Source: Streptomyces sp. DSM 110735 (GTDB taxonomy: Bacteria; Actinomycetota; Actinomycetes; Streptomycetales; Streptomycetaceae). From it: DNA of 64,000 bases. A program made the position numbers and the translations under genes. The notes under the pieces were generated by a model. That model was given only the letters and a program-made list of their open reading frames with translations, was not told where the DNA came from and did not search any database. The DNA lies in the NCBI RefSeq assembly GCF_016482685.1, contig NZ_JACYHF010000006.1, positions 186,001-250,000 on the forward strand, in the 5' to 3' direction. Positions 24,797 through 32,870 of this stretch are shown here, piece by piece (the stretch's first letter is position 1; every line of letters begins with the position of its first letter).

Positions 24797-25915
24797 TCAG
24801 CCGCCCGACTCCCGGTGCCGCGCCGCGAGATGGGACGCGCCCGCGTCCGTGAGCGAGCCGTGCAGCCGCAGCCGGGAGATCCCGCCGTCCGGGTAGATGT
24901 CCACCCGCGCGTGCGTCCCGACGGCCGGGTCCGGAAGGACGAACCGGTGGAGGGTGTCGGGCTGGAGGCGGGTACGGGGCAGGAGCTCGACCCAGTCGGC
25001 GCCCTCGCCGTCCCGCAGCGACACCGACGCCCACCCCGCGCTGTTGCCCTTCAGATACGCCGTGTCGATCTCGACCGCCCGGATCTCCGACTGGGCGGCG
25101 AGGCGGTAGGTGATCCAGTCGTGCCCCCGGTCGCGTCGTCGGCGGGTCTCCCAGCCCTCGTCCATACGGCGGGAGCTACCGGGCAGAAGGGTGTGGGCGG
25201 GCGGGGAGTAGAAGCGGTCGGAGGCGTCCTCGACCCCGCCGCCGTTCTCCAGGGCGACCACGTCGAAGGTGCCGAGCGCGGCGAGCCACGAGGGGTCCGG
25301 GACGACCTCGCCGTACACCCGCAGCCGGGCGACTCCGCCGTCGGGGTGCTGGTTGAGGCGCAGGTGGGTGAAGCGCTGCCGTGCCGACACCGCGAAGCCG
25401 TTGGCCGCGTGACCGCCGACCGGGGTGCGCGGGACGAGCGTCGTCCACTTCACGTCGTCGCCGAGGAGCTGCTCCGGTGACGGGGGGCCGGGCACCGAGG
25501 CGCCCTCGACGGAGACGGCTTCGGGGTGATTGCCCCGGAAGTGGGCGGTGTCCACGACGATCCCCCGGATCACCCCGGGCGCGCCGAGGCGGATCAGCGC
25601 CCAGTCGTGGTCCTCGGCGGTGGGCCACGGCTGCCCGGCGTCCGTGCCGCGCCGCCGCCGGGTCTCCCAGCCGTCCATCACCTTGCCCTTGTGACCGAAC
25701 CGCCCGGGGTCGAACACGGCCGGTCCCGGCGTGAGCAGGTTCTCCCGCTCGGCGAAGAACTCGTCGTTCGCCGCGATCACCCCCGCGCCGAGCCGCCGGT
25801 CGGCGAGGTCGGTGTGCGCCGCGAAGGGGAAGTCGGCGGTGCGGTAGTCGGCGTAGGGGTCGCCGCCGCCGAACGGCGCCGCGGGGCCGGTGAATCGGGT
25901 CGTGGACTCCGTCAC
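24797..25915 (-). CDS. alc: Allantoicase
   Basis: The 372-residue protein is allantoicase, which hydrolyses allantoate to ureidoglycolate and urea. Two homologous allantoicase repeats are visible. Each contains a GWETRRRR motif followed by a DHDW/GHDW-I-RL strand and a VDTAHFRGNHPE or IDTAYLKGNSAG segment. I start it at GTG 25915 because GAAAGGA lies 5 nt upstream; an in-frame GTG at 25933 has no ribosome binding site. It is 27 nt downstream of allantoinase in the same operon, so both respond to the palindrome at 27345-27361. No ureidoglycolate lyase gene follows; the next gene is convergent. Confidence 0.95.
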   Translation of the reverse strand: MTESTTRFTGPAAPFGGGDPYADYRTADFPFAAHTDLADRRLGAGVIAANDEFFAERENLLTPGPAVFDPGRFGHKGKVMDGWETRRRRGTDAGQPWPTAEDHDWALIRLGAPGVIRGIVVDTAHFRGNHPEAVSVEGASVPGPPSPEQLLGDDVKWTTLVPRTPVGGHAANGFAVSARQRFTHLRLNQHPDGGVARLRVYGEVVPDPSWLAALGTFDVVALENGGGVEDASDRFYSPPAHTLLPGSSRRMDEGWETRRRRDRGHDWITYRLAAQSEIRAVEIDTAYLKGNSAGWASVSLRDGEGADWVELLPRTRLQPDTLHRFVLPDPAVGTHARVDIYPDGGISRLRLHGSLTDAGASHLAARHRESGG

Positions 25916-25942
25916 GGGGTTCCTTTCACTCACGGGGGCGGC

Positions 25943-27274
25943 TCATCGGGTACGGGTGAGCAGGCGCCCCTTCGGCTCGCTGAACTCCCCGTCCGCGTAC
26001 ACCCGTTCGCCGCGCAGCCAGGTCGACTTCACCACGCCGTGCAGCGTCCTGCCCGCGTACGCGGTGACCGGGTTGCGGTGCTGGAGCCGTGCGGGGTCGA
26101 CGGTGAAGGTCTCCTCGGGGGCGAGGACGGCGAAGTCGGCGTCGCGGCCGGGCGCGATGGCGCCCTTGCGGTCGAGACCGGCCAGGGCTGCGGTGCGCGC
26201 GGACATCCAGCGGACCACGTCCGCGAGGTCGTGTCCCCGGCGGCGCGCCTCGGTCCACACGGCGGGAAGGCTCAACTGGAGTCCGGAGATCCCGCCCCAG
26301 GCGGTGGCGAAGTCCGCCGTCTTGAGGTCGGCGGTGGACGGGGAGTGGTCGGTCACCACGCAGTCGATCGTGCCGTCCGCGAGCGCCTGCCAGAGCAGGT
26401 CCTGGTTGGCCGCCTCGCGGATGGGCGGACAGCACTTGAACTCGCTCGCCCCGTCCGGGACTTCCTCGGCGGTGAGCGTGAGGTAGTGCGGGCAGGTCTC
26501 CACGGTGAGCCGGACGCCCTCGGCCCTGGCGGCGGCGATCAGCGGGAGCGCGGCGGCGGAGGACAGGTGGAGGACGTGGACCCGTGCCTTGAACTTCTTC
26601 GCCTGCTCGATCAGTTGGGCGATCGCCTCGGTCTCTGCCGCGTGCGGGCGGGAGGCGAGGAAGCCCGCGTACGCCGTCCCGGCGGGGGCGTCGGTGAGCC
26701 GGGCGGGGTCCTCGGCGTGCACGATCAGCAGACCGTCGAATCCGGCGATCTCCGCGAGCGAGCGGGCCAGTTGCTCCCGCTCCAGATGCGGGAACTCGTC
26801 CACGCCGGACGGCGACAGGAACGCCTTGAACCCGAAGACTCCCGCCTCGTGCAGCGGACGCAGATCCTTGACGTTGGCGGGCAGCGCGCCGCCCCAGAAG
26901 CCGACGTCGATGTGCGTACGCCCTTGTGCGGCAGACCGCTTGATGTCCAGGTGAGCCGTGGTGGTGGTCGGCGGAAGGGAGTTGAGCGGCATGTCCACCA
27001 GGGTGGTGATGCCCCCGGCGGCAGCGGCGCGCGTGGCGCTCCGGAAGCCCTCCCACTCCGCCCGGCCGGGATCGTTGACGTGCACGTGTGTGTCGACCAG
27101 ACCGGGGAGCAGCGCGTGGTCGCCCAGCTCCTCCAGCCGGATCGCGCCCGGCAGTGGCGCGTCGTACGGCAGCACGGCGGTGACGGTCCCGGCGGCGACG
27201 GTGACCGTGGCGGACCGCACCCCCTCCGGTGTGACGACGCGCGTCGAACGCAGCGCCAGTTCGGCGTCGGACAC
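25943..27274 (-). CDS. allB: Allantoinase
   Basis: The 443-residue cyclic amidohydrolase opens the allantoin ring to allantoate. Metal-site motifs are in place: [11 protein letters not shown], the carboxylated-Lys region ([11 protein letters not shown]), [16 protein letters not shown] and VVTDHSPS. Length and order fit AllB. The GTG at 27274 is preceded by GAGAGGGG. It heads the allB-alc transcript and is divergent from the MocA-like gene, with the TTCAAC-N5-GTTGAA palindrome 71-87 bp upstream of its start. Confidence 0.95.
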   Translation of the reverse strand: MSDAELALRSTRVVTPEGVRSATVTVAAGTVTAVLPYDAPLPGAIRLEELGDHALLPGLVDTHVHVNDPGRAEWEGFRSATRAAAAGGITTLVDMPLNSLPPTTTTAHLDIKRSAAQGRTHIDVGFWGGALPANVKDLRPLHEAGVFGFKAFLSPSGVDEFPHLEREQLARSLAEIAGFDGLLIVHAEDPARLTDAPAGTAYAGFLASRPHAAETEAIAQLIEQAKKFKARVHVLHLSSAAALPLIAAARAEGVRLTVETCPHYLTLTAEEVPDGASEFKCCPPIREAANQDLLWQALADGTIDCVVTDHSPSTADLKTADFATAWGGISGLQLSLPAVWTEARRRGHDLADVVRWMSARTAALAGLDRKGAIAPGRDADFAVLAPEETFTVDPARLQHRNPVTAYAGRTLHGVVKSTWLRGERVYADGEFSEPKGRLLTRTR

Positions 27275-27344
27275 CCGGACCCCTCTCGGCCGTCGACCAG
27301 GCGGTTCACTTTCCGGAAACGGGATTCACACCCATGTAACGGAA

Positions 27345-27361
27345 TTCAACGTTCTGTTGAA
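27345..27361. promoter_or_regulatory. Palindromic operator candidate upstream of allB (shared with the uraD operon)
   Basis: TTCAAC-GTTCT-GTTGAA has perfect 6-bp arms and a 5-nt centre, preceded by GGAA. A matching site (TTCAAC-N5-GTTGAC, also preceded by GGAATT) lies at 43018-43035, at nearly the same distance from uraD. The right arm abuts the ribosome binding site of the divergent gene at 27371. Confidence 0.6.
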
Positions 27362-27370
27362 GGAGTCTTC

Positions 27371-28072
27371 ATGGCGGGCGGTGCGTCGTCAAGGGTGCAC
27401 GGGTGTGGCGGAGGTGGTGGCTGTGGGGCATGGTGCGCGGCTGCCGGGTATGCACCCCTCATGACACCGACCTCGCAGACCTCCGACGACGGCATCGCCG
27501 GGCTGCTCCTCGCCGCCGGAGGCGGCAGCCGGCTCGGTGGCCGCCCCAAGGCGCTGCTGCCGTACCGGGGGCGCCTGCTGGTCGAGCACGCGGCCGGAGT
27601 CCTGCGCGCGGCCGGGTGCCCACGGATCCACGTGGTCCTGGGCGCGCGGGCTGCCGAGGTCCGCGAGCGCGCCCGCCTCGACGGCTGCGTCCTCGTCGGC
27701 AACCCCGACTGGTCCGAGGGCATGGGCTCCTCCCTCCGCGCCGGACTCCGCTCCCTCGCGGGAACGGGCGCCCGAGCGGCCCTGGTGAGCCTGGTCGACC
27801 AGCCCGGCATCGGTCCGACGGCGACCGCCCGGGTCCTGGCCGCCTTCGAGGACGAGCACTCCCTCGCCTCGGCAGCCTACGACGGCGTACGCGGTCACCC
27901 GGTCCTCCTCGGCTCCGCCCACTGGTCCGGCGTCGCCGCGACCGCCACCGGCGACCGGGGCGCGCGAGCCTATCTGCGGGAGCACGCGGCGCGGCTCCGG
28001 CTGGTGGAGTGCGGGGACGTGGCGGAGGCGTACGACATCGACACCGAGGCGGATCTGAGGCGGCTGGAGTGA
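27371..28072 (+). CDS. MocA/MobA-like molybdenum cofactor nucleotidyltransferase
   Basis: The 233-residue protein has the nucleotidyltransferase signature GLLLAAGGGSRLGGRPKALLPYRG, DQPGIGP as the metal-binding region, and VRGHPVLLG. This is the MobA/MocA pattern for attaching CMP or GMP to molybdopterin. ATG 27371 has a perfect AAGGAG 5 nt upstream but adds a Gly/Cys-rich 30-residue extension (GCGGGGGCGAWC). ATG 27461 fits the domain boundary but lacks a ribosome binding site. Its place beside allantoin genes suggests that it matures the xanthine dehydrogenase encoded at 58985-62845. It shares its promoter region with allB. Confidence 0.8.
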   Translation: MAGGASSRVHGCGGGGGCGAWCAAAGYAPLMTPTSQTSDDGIAGLLLAAGGGSRLGGRPKALLPYRGRLLVEHAAGVLRAAGCPRIHVVLGARAAEVRERARLDGCVLVGNPDWSEGMGSSLRAGLRSLAGTGARAALVSLVDQPGIGPTATARVLAAFEDEHSLASAAYDGVRGHPVLLGSAHWSGVAATATGDRGARAYLREHAARLRLVECGDVAEAYDIDTEADLRRLE

Positions 28073-28115
28073 CCCGCCCGCCGGGGGCGCCGCCCCGCCG
28101 AAGATCCGCGACCCG

Positions 28116-28169
28116 TTGAGGTTCCCCCGGGAAAAACCTACGATCCGCTTCTCGGAAGCGTCAGAAGCG
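28116..28169 (+). promoter_or_regulatory. Candidate promoter and inverted repeat upstream of malate synthase
   Basis: TTGAGG (28116-28121), a 17-nt spacer and TACGAT (28139-28144) form a good HrdB-type promoter. Immediately after it, CGCTTCT (28146-28152) and AGAAGCG (28163-28169) are perfect 7-bp inverted arms, placed where a repressor would block initiation. Confidence 0.5.
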
Positions 28170-28199
28170 ACCGCCCGCGCAGTGAGGAAGTGACCGCTC

Positions 28200-29825
28200 A
28201 TGTCCGCACCCGCGTCGTCCCCGCCCACGGTCGTGGACGCCCCCTCGCTGCCCCGGCAGGAGGAGGTGCTGACCGAGGAGGCGCTCGCGTTCCTCGGGGA
28301 GCTGCACCGGCGCTTCACGCCCCGGCGGGACGAGCTGCTCGCCCGGCGGGCCGAGCGGCGGGCGGAGATCGCGCGGACCGGCACGCTGGACTTCCTGCCG
28401 GAGACGGCGGACGTGCGCGCGGACGAGGACTGGCGGGTCGCCCCGGCGCCGCCCGCGCTGGAGGACCGGCGGGTGGAGATCACCGGTCCCACCGACCGCC
28501 GGATGACGGTGAACGCGCTGAACTCGGGCGCCCGGATCTGGCTGGCGGACTTCGAGGACGCCTCGGCGCCCACCTGGGAGAACGTGGTCCTCGGTCAGCT
28601 CAACCTGAAGGACGCCTACGCGCGCCGCGTCGACTTCACCGACGAGCGCACCGGCAAGTCCTACGCGCTGCGCCCCGACGAGGAGTTGGCGACCGTCGTG
28701 ATGCGTCCGCGCGGCTGGCATCTGGACGAGCGGCACCTGGTCGGCGCCGACGGCACCCCGCTGCCCGGCGCGCTCGTGGACTTCGGGCTGTACTTCTTCC
28801 ACAACACGCGACGGCTGCTCGACCTCGGCAAGGGACCGTACTTCTACCTTCCGAAGACCGAGTCGCACCTCGAAGCGCGGCTGTGGAACGACGTGTTCGT
28901 GTTCGCGCAGGACCACCTGGGCGTCCCGCGCGGCACCGTACGCGCCACCGTGCTGATCGAGACCATCACCGCGGCGTTCGAGATGGAGGAGATCCTCTAC
29001 GAACTCCGCGAGCACGCCTCGGGGTTGAACGCGGGTCGCTGGGACTATCTGTTCTCCCTCATCAAGAACTTCCGTGACGCGGGACCGGAGTTCGTGCTCC
29101 CGGACCGCAACGCGGTCATGATGACCGCGCCGTTCATGCGGGCGTACACCGAACTCCTCGTCCGCACCTGCCACAAGCGGGGCGCGCACGCGATCGGCGG
29201 GATGGCGGCGTTCATCCCGTCCCGCAAGGACGCGGAGGTCAACCGGGTCGCCTTCGAGAAGGTGCGCGCGGACAAGGACCGTGAGGCGGGGGACGGTTTC
29301 GACGGGTCCTGGGTGGCGCATCCGGACCTGGTGCCGATCGCCCTGGAGTCCTTCGACAAGGTGCTCGGCGACCGCCCGCACCAGAAGGACCGCCTGCGCG
29401 AGGACGTCCGGGTGACGGCGGCGGACCTGCTGGCGGTCGGCGCTCTGGAGGCGCGTCCGACGTACGGCGGGCTCGTCAACGCCGTTCAGGTGGGCATCCG
29501 TTACATCGAGGCGTGGCTGCGCGGTCTGGGCGCGGTGGCCATCTTCAACCTGATGGAGGACGCGGCCACGGCGGAGATCTCGCGCTCGCAGATCTGGCAG
29601 TGGATCAACGCGGGGGTGGAGTTCGAGAACGGCGAGCGGGCCACTCCCGAGCTGGTCCGCTCCGTCGCGTCCGATGAACTCGCCGCCATCCGCGAGGAGT
29701 TGGGCGAGGATGCCTTCGCCTCGGGTCGCTGGCAGGAGGCGCACGACCTCTTCCTCCAGGTGGCACTGGACGCGGAGTACGCCGACTTCCTGACGCTGCC
29801 CGCCTACCGGCACCTCAAGGGCTGA
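28200..29825 (+). CDS. aceB: Malate synthase A
   Basis: The 541-residue enzyme condenses glyoxylate with acetyl-CoA to give malate. Family motifs are clear: LADFEDASAPTWENVVLGQLN near residues 119-139, VLIETITAAFEMEEILYEL, and FNLMEDAATAEISRSQIWQW containing the catalytic Asp. Length is normal for the AceB (isoform A) type. GAGGAAG precedes ATG 28200. Location next to allB and alc indicates that its glyoxylate comes from allantoin breakdown rather than from isocitrate lyase, which is absent here. Its own promoter and an inverted repeat lie at 28116-28169. Confidence 0.95.
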   Translation: MSAPASSPPTVVDAPSLPRQEEVLTEEALAFLGELHRRFTPRRDELLARRAERRAEIARTGTLDFLPETADVRADEDWRVAPAPPALEDRRVEITGPTDRRMTVNALNSGARIWLADFEDASAPTWENVVLGQLNLKDAYARRVDFTDERTGKSYALRPDEELATVVMRPRGWHLDERHLVGADGTPLPGALVDFGLYFFHNTRRLLDLGKGPYFYLPKTESHLEARLWNDVFVFAQDHLGVPRGTVRATVLIETITAAFEMEEILYELREHASGLNAGRWDYLFSLIKNFRDAGPEFVLPDRNAVMMTAPFMRAYTELLVRTCHKRGAHAIGGMAAFIPSRKDAEVNRVAFEKVRADKDREAGDGFDGSWVAHPDLVPIALESFDKVLGDRPHQKDRLREDVRVTAADLLAVGALEARPTYGGLVNAVQVGIRYIEAWLRGLGAVAIFNLMEDAATAEISRSQIWQWINAGVEFENGERATPELVRSVASDELAAIREELGEDAFASGRWQEAHDLFLQVALDAEYADFLTLPAYRHLKG

Positions 29826-29839
29826 CCTGAAGGCTGACC

Positions 29840-30157
29840 TCAGGGGCCGACCCCGGGCGCCGGGTCGCCGTCGCCTCCCTTGTCCGAGTGACCGTCCGAG
29901 TGGCCGAGGGAGCGGTCAGGCGCCACCCGGTCGCGGACCAGCCGCTTGACCGCCGTCGGCTCGGGGAAGCCCTGCTCGCGGCGGTCCCAGACCACCTCGT
30001 CGTCGACCCGGACGACGAATACACCGCCGGTGCCGGGCTTGAGCGACAGCTCGGTCAGCTCGCTCTCGAAGGTGGTGAGCAGTTCCTGCGCCAGCCAGGC
30101 GGCGCGGGGCAGCCAGCGGCACTGGGTGCAGTACTCGATCACGACACGATGGCTCAT
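29840..30157 (-). CDS. SelT/SelW/SelH-family (Rdx) thioredoxin-like protein
   Basis: The 105-residue protein starts VVIEYCTQCRWLPRAAWLAQELLTTF, the Rdx-family pattern in which a CxxC replaces the Cys-x-x-Sec of SelW. GTGGVFVVRVDDEVVWDR and a GFPEPTAVKRLVRD segment complete the fold. The last 30 residues are a disordered, charged tail. The function of bacterial members is unknown beyond a presumed thiol-redox role. It is 46 nt downstream of the HipA-type kinase gene on the same strand, and convergent with aceB. Confidence 0.88.
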   Translation of the reverse strand: MSHRVVIEYCTQCRWLPRAAWLAQELLTTFESELTELSLKPGTGGVFVVRVDDEVVWDRREQGFPEPTAVKRLVRDRVAPDRSLGHSDGHSDKGGDGDPAPGVGP

Positions 30158-30203
30158 CGCGGCCCCCTCGTTGCGGATACACCGGTCATGGGAGATGCGC
30201 CGG

Positions 30204-31118
30204 TCATTTCAGATGCACCGACCAATCCTGTTCCGCCGCCGGTCTGCCGTGCAGATCGGGCACCGCCTTGAGCCAGTCCGGACGCCCCCGCTGGGTGCGT
30301 TCCGCGCGCGCGGCGTTCTCTGCCGCGATCTCCTCGCGGCTGGGGAACTCGGTGGGGAGCCACTGCTCGGACAGCCGGACCCGGTCGAGCAGGTAGTCGA
30401 CGTAGGCGGCGCGCACGTCGTCCGGCGTCGCGAAGCCCGCGTCCTCGGCGAGCCAGGCGTCCGGCACCTCGGCGACGACGCGGCGCAGCAGCTCCTCGGT
30501 CACCAGCGGCGCCAGTTCGGCGTCGGCGGCTCGTACGTCGGGACCGTAGACGCCGAGGGCGTGGTGGCGGAAGTCGTACTTCTTGCCGGGCGCGGTGGTG
30601 TCCCAGCGGTGGTGGAAGACGAGGGCGGCGCCGTGGTCGATGAGCCACAGGCGCGGGGGCACGGTGCCGCGCGTGGGCCAGAGCATCAGGTTGGAGCTGT
30701 GCACGGTGCGGTCCACGTTGGCGGTGAGCGCGTCCAGCCAGACGATCCGGCCCGCCTCCAGCGGGTCCACGGGGAAGTCGCGGGCCAGCTCGGGGGTGAG
30801 GTCGACGGCGCCGGACAGATAGTCCATGCCGAGGTTGACGCCCGCGCTGGCGCCGTGCAGCTCGCGCACCTCCTGGTGCGGCTCGGAAGCCGCGATGGCC
30901 GGGTCGAAGTGCACCAGGACCAGTTCGGGGAAGCGCAGCCCGAGCGCGCGGGCCAGCTCCCCGACGATCACCTCGGCGACCAGCGCCTTGTGCCCCTGGG
31001 CGGAGCCGGTGAACTTCACGACATAGGTCCCCAGGTCGTCGGCCTCGACGACTCCGGGCACGGAGCCGCCGGACCGCAACGGGGTCACGTATCGGACGGC
31101 GGTCACCTCGCGCAGCAC
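30204..31118 (-). CDS. HipA-family kinase without a HipB partner
   Basis: The 304-residue protein has HipA-like kinase motifs: YVVKFTGSAQGHKALVAEVI (nucleotide-binding Lys), WLDALTANVDRTVHSSNLML (catalytic loop with N-x-D-R) and LWLIDHGAALVFHH (metal-binding Asp). It corresponds to the shorter actinobacterial HipA-like group, not the 440-residue toxin. No HTH antitoxin gene lies next to it. The flanking same-strand genes are an Rdx protein downstream and an NIS synthetase 15 nt upstream, so it may be part of that operon. The substrate is unknown. Confidence 0.8.
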   Translation of the reverse strand: MLREVTAVRYVTPLRSGGSVPGVVEADDLGTYVVKFTGSAQGHKALVAEVIVGELARALGLRFPELVLVHFDPAIAASEPHQEVRELHGASAGVNLGMDYLSGAVDLTPELARDFPVDPLEAGRIVWLDALTANVDRTVHSSNLMLWPTRGTVPPRLWLIDHGAALVFHHRWDTTAPGKKYDFRHHALGVYGPDVRAADAELAPLVTEELLRRVVAEVPDAWLAEDAGFATPDDVRAAYVDYLLDRVRLSEQWLPTEFPSREEIAAENAARAERTQRGRPDWLKAVPDLHGRPAAEQDWSVHLK

Positions 31119-31133
31119 ACCGGCAAGCCTAGA

Positions 31134-32681
31134 TCACCCGCCCGCGGGTCCGTCGGCCAGTGGCGGGTGCCCGTCGGTCAGTGGGTTGGGCAGCGGCAGA
31201 TAGCGGGCGTCCGCGCCGTCCGCCGCCGTCCAGCGCAGGAGCAGGTTGGTCTTGCCCGGCAGGCTGGGTGCGGTGAGCAGCGCCGGGATCTCCGGCACGC
31301 CGTGGCGGGCCAGTTCGCGGCGGGCGGCGGGCCACGGGTCGAAGCCGGGGTGGTGTTCGGCGAGGGCGGCGGCGATCTCGGTGAGGTTGTTGACGACCAG
31401 GCAGTACACGAGCCGCTCCCAGCCCGCCGCGCGGGAGACGTCCGGCAGGAGCTTGGCCCCCTCGGCGTCGCGGAACAGCGCCTGGACCGGCGTACCACCG
31501 GCGTCCACGGCGACCAGGGTGTTCTGGAGGTGGGCTTCCAGGACGACGCCGTGGGTGTCGAAGGCGGTGAGCGCGGGCGGGACGACCGCGCTCAGATACG
31601 CCGTCCACCAGGCGCCGGGGTCGGACGTGGCGGTCAGCGGGCTGCCGTCGAAGCCCTCCGCGAGTCCGGCGGCGAGCAGCGGGGTGGCGCCGGGCACCAG
31701 ATGGTCGCGCAGACCGTCGCGGACGAGGACGGCGAGTTCCTCGAAGGCGAAGGCGGCGGTGCGGTAGCCCCGGTCGCTCAGCCAGGCGCCGGGACCGTCC
31801 ATGGCGGCGAACGCGGCGGTGGCGGCATCGTCGGTGCGGCGGAGTCTGGCCAGGTCGTGGCGCCACAGGCGGCGGATGTCGTTGGTGATGCGGACGTCGA
31901 GGCTGAACTTGAGGAACAGGTCGCGCTCGGGCTCGTACACCGTGCGGACGGCGGCCGTCGGCCACACCGCGAAGGGCGTCTCGCCGAGCCGGACCAGGCG
32001 CCCGTCCTCGAAGGCGGGGGCGAGCTCGCGGGCGAGGAGGTCGAGCTGCCAGGGGTGGGCGGGCAGCAGCCGGTAGCCGGGCGGGGCGGTGCCGAGGGCG
32101 TCCAGGACGCCGGTGTCGCCCTCCTCGGCGACCTGGTCCTCGTGCACACCGAGCAGCGTCAGCGGGAAACGTCCGTGTGCCTCGGGGGCGTACCGCAGCC
32201 AGGCGGCGGCCGGACCGCCGCCGCGCGCCTTGGGGGCGGGGTGGTGCGGGTGGCCGGTGATCAGCGACTGCTCGGAGCGCAGATACGGGTCCTCGGGCGC
32301 GACGGTGCGGGCGCGGGCGGCGAGCAGCGCGGCGACCGTGTCCCGGCTGTCGATCATCTCGGCGGGCAGGTCGCCGCCGGTCAGTCCGGTGTGTCGGCGC
32401 AGCTCCTCCGCGACGAGTTTGACCAGCTCGGTGTGGCCGATGCGGTGCCATCGGTCCTGGGCGCGCACCTCGGGCTCCGCCGGACGGCGGCCGGGGCGCA
32501 CGCGCAGCAGCCGACCGGTGCCGGGCAGCCGGTAGACGGGCCGCTCGCCGGGGTCCTCGCCGGGGTCCGGGAGCGGCGTGGCGACCTCGCGCAGCAGGCA
32601 GTTGAGCAGGGGCGCCGCCGCGTAGGCGTCGGCGCGCCGCCCGGCGTCGTCGGTGTGAGGCTGGAGGTCCACGCGATCCAT
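31134..32681 (-). CDS. IucA/IucC-family NIS siderophore synthetase
   Basis: The 515-residue enzyme is of the NRPS-independent siderophore type, which ligates a carboxylate (often citrate) to an amine through an acyl-adenylate. It shows the family motif ITGHPHHPAPKARGG at about residues 140-154, KFSLDVRITNDIRRLW, a VVLEAHLQNTLVAV segment and a C-terminal FhuF-like region (PSLPGKTNLLLRW). The ATG at 32681 lacks a strong ribosome binding site. A second family member is divergent at 32871. No decarboxylase, hydroxylase or transporter gene accompanies them, so the product cannot be predicted. Confidence 0.88.
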   Translation of the reverse strand: MDRVDLQPHTDDAGRRADAYAAAPLLNCLLREVATPLPDPGEDPGERPVYRLPGTGRLLRVRPGRRPAEPEVRAQDRWHRIGHTELVKLVAEELRRHTGLTGGDLPAEMIDSRDTVAALLAARARTVAPEDPYLRSEQSLITGHPHHPAPKARGGGPAAAWLRYAPEAHGRFPLTLLGVHEDQVAEEGDTGVLDALGTAPPGYRLLPAHPWQLDLLARELAPAFEDGRLVRLGETPFAVWPTAAVRTVYEPERDLFLKFSLDVRITNDIRRLWRHDLARLRRTDDAATAAFAAMDGPGAWLSDRGYRTAAFAFEELAVLVRDGLRDHLVPGATPLLAAGLAEGFDGSPLTATSDPGAWWTAYLSAVVPPALTAFDTHGVVLEAHLQNTLVAVDAGGTPVQALFRDAEGAKLLPDVSRAAGWERLVYCLVVNNLTEIAAALAEHHPGFDPWPAARRELARHGVPEIPALLTAPSLPGKTNLLLRWTAADGADARYLPLPNPLTDGHPPLADGPAGG

Positions 32682-32699
32682 TCGTTCGTACTCGTCGGC

Positions 32700-32735
32700 T
32701 CTTCGGCCGTGTTCGTCTCTTCGGCCGTGCTCGTC
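32700..32735. repeat. Two tandem 18-bp repeats between divergent NIS synthetase genes
   Basis: TCTTCGGCCGTGTTCGTC (32700-32717) is followed directly by a copy with one mismatch (32718-32735). The pair lies just upstream of the 31134-32681 gene start. I see no iron-box (DmdR/IdeR) consensus in the 189-nt divergent gap. Confidence 0.75.
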
Positions 32736-32870
32736 GGGCTCTGCGACGCCGGTGTCCGCGCGAGGGCGGACCGCGCTGTCCGCCGGTTCGCGTCCGGGGG
32801 CCGGTCGCGTTCAGTATGGCTCGCGTGTCCGACAATCGTGCTCTGAGCTGCCCGTCCCCGAGGAGCCGAC

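Noticed and set aside
28161..29813. 550-codon open frame antisense to malate synthase
   Set aside because: It is the GC-rich shadow of aceB, with low-complexity Arg/Val/Gly content, no ribosome binding site and no recognisable motif.
24797..29825. An IclR-type AllR gene within the allantoin block
   Set aside because: The space between allB and aceB is filled by the MocA-like gene. No IclR winged helix is encoded there on either strand.
29946..32846. 966-codon plus-strand open frame over the HipA and NIS genes
   Set aside because: It overlaps three genes with clear family motifs on the minus strand and shows none itself.
32682..32870. Iron-box (DmdR/IdeR) operator for the NIS genes
   Set aside because: I looked for TTAGGTTAGGCTAACCTAA-like sequence in the divergent gap and found none.
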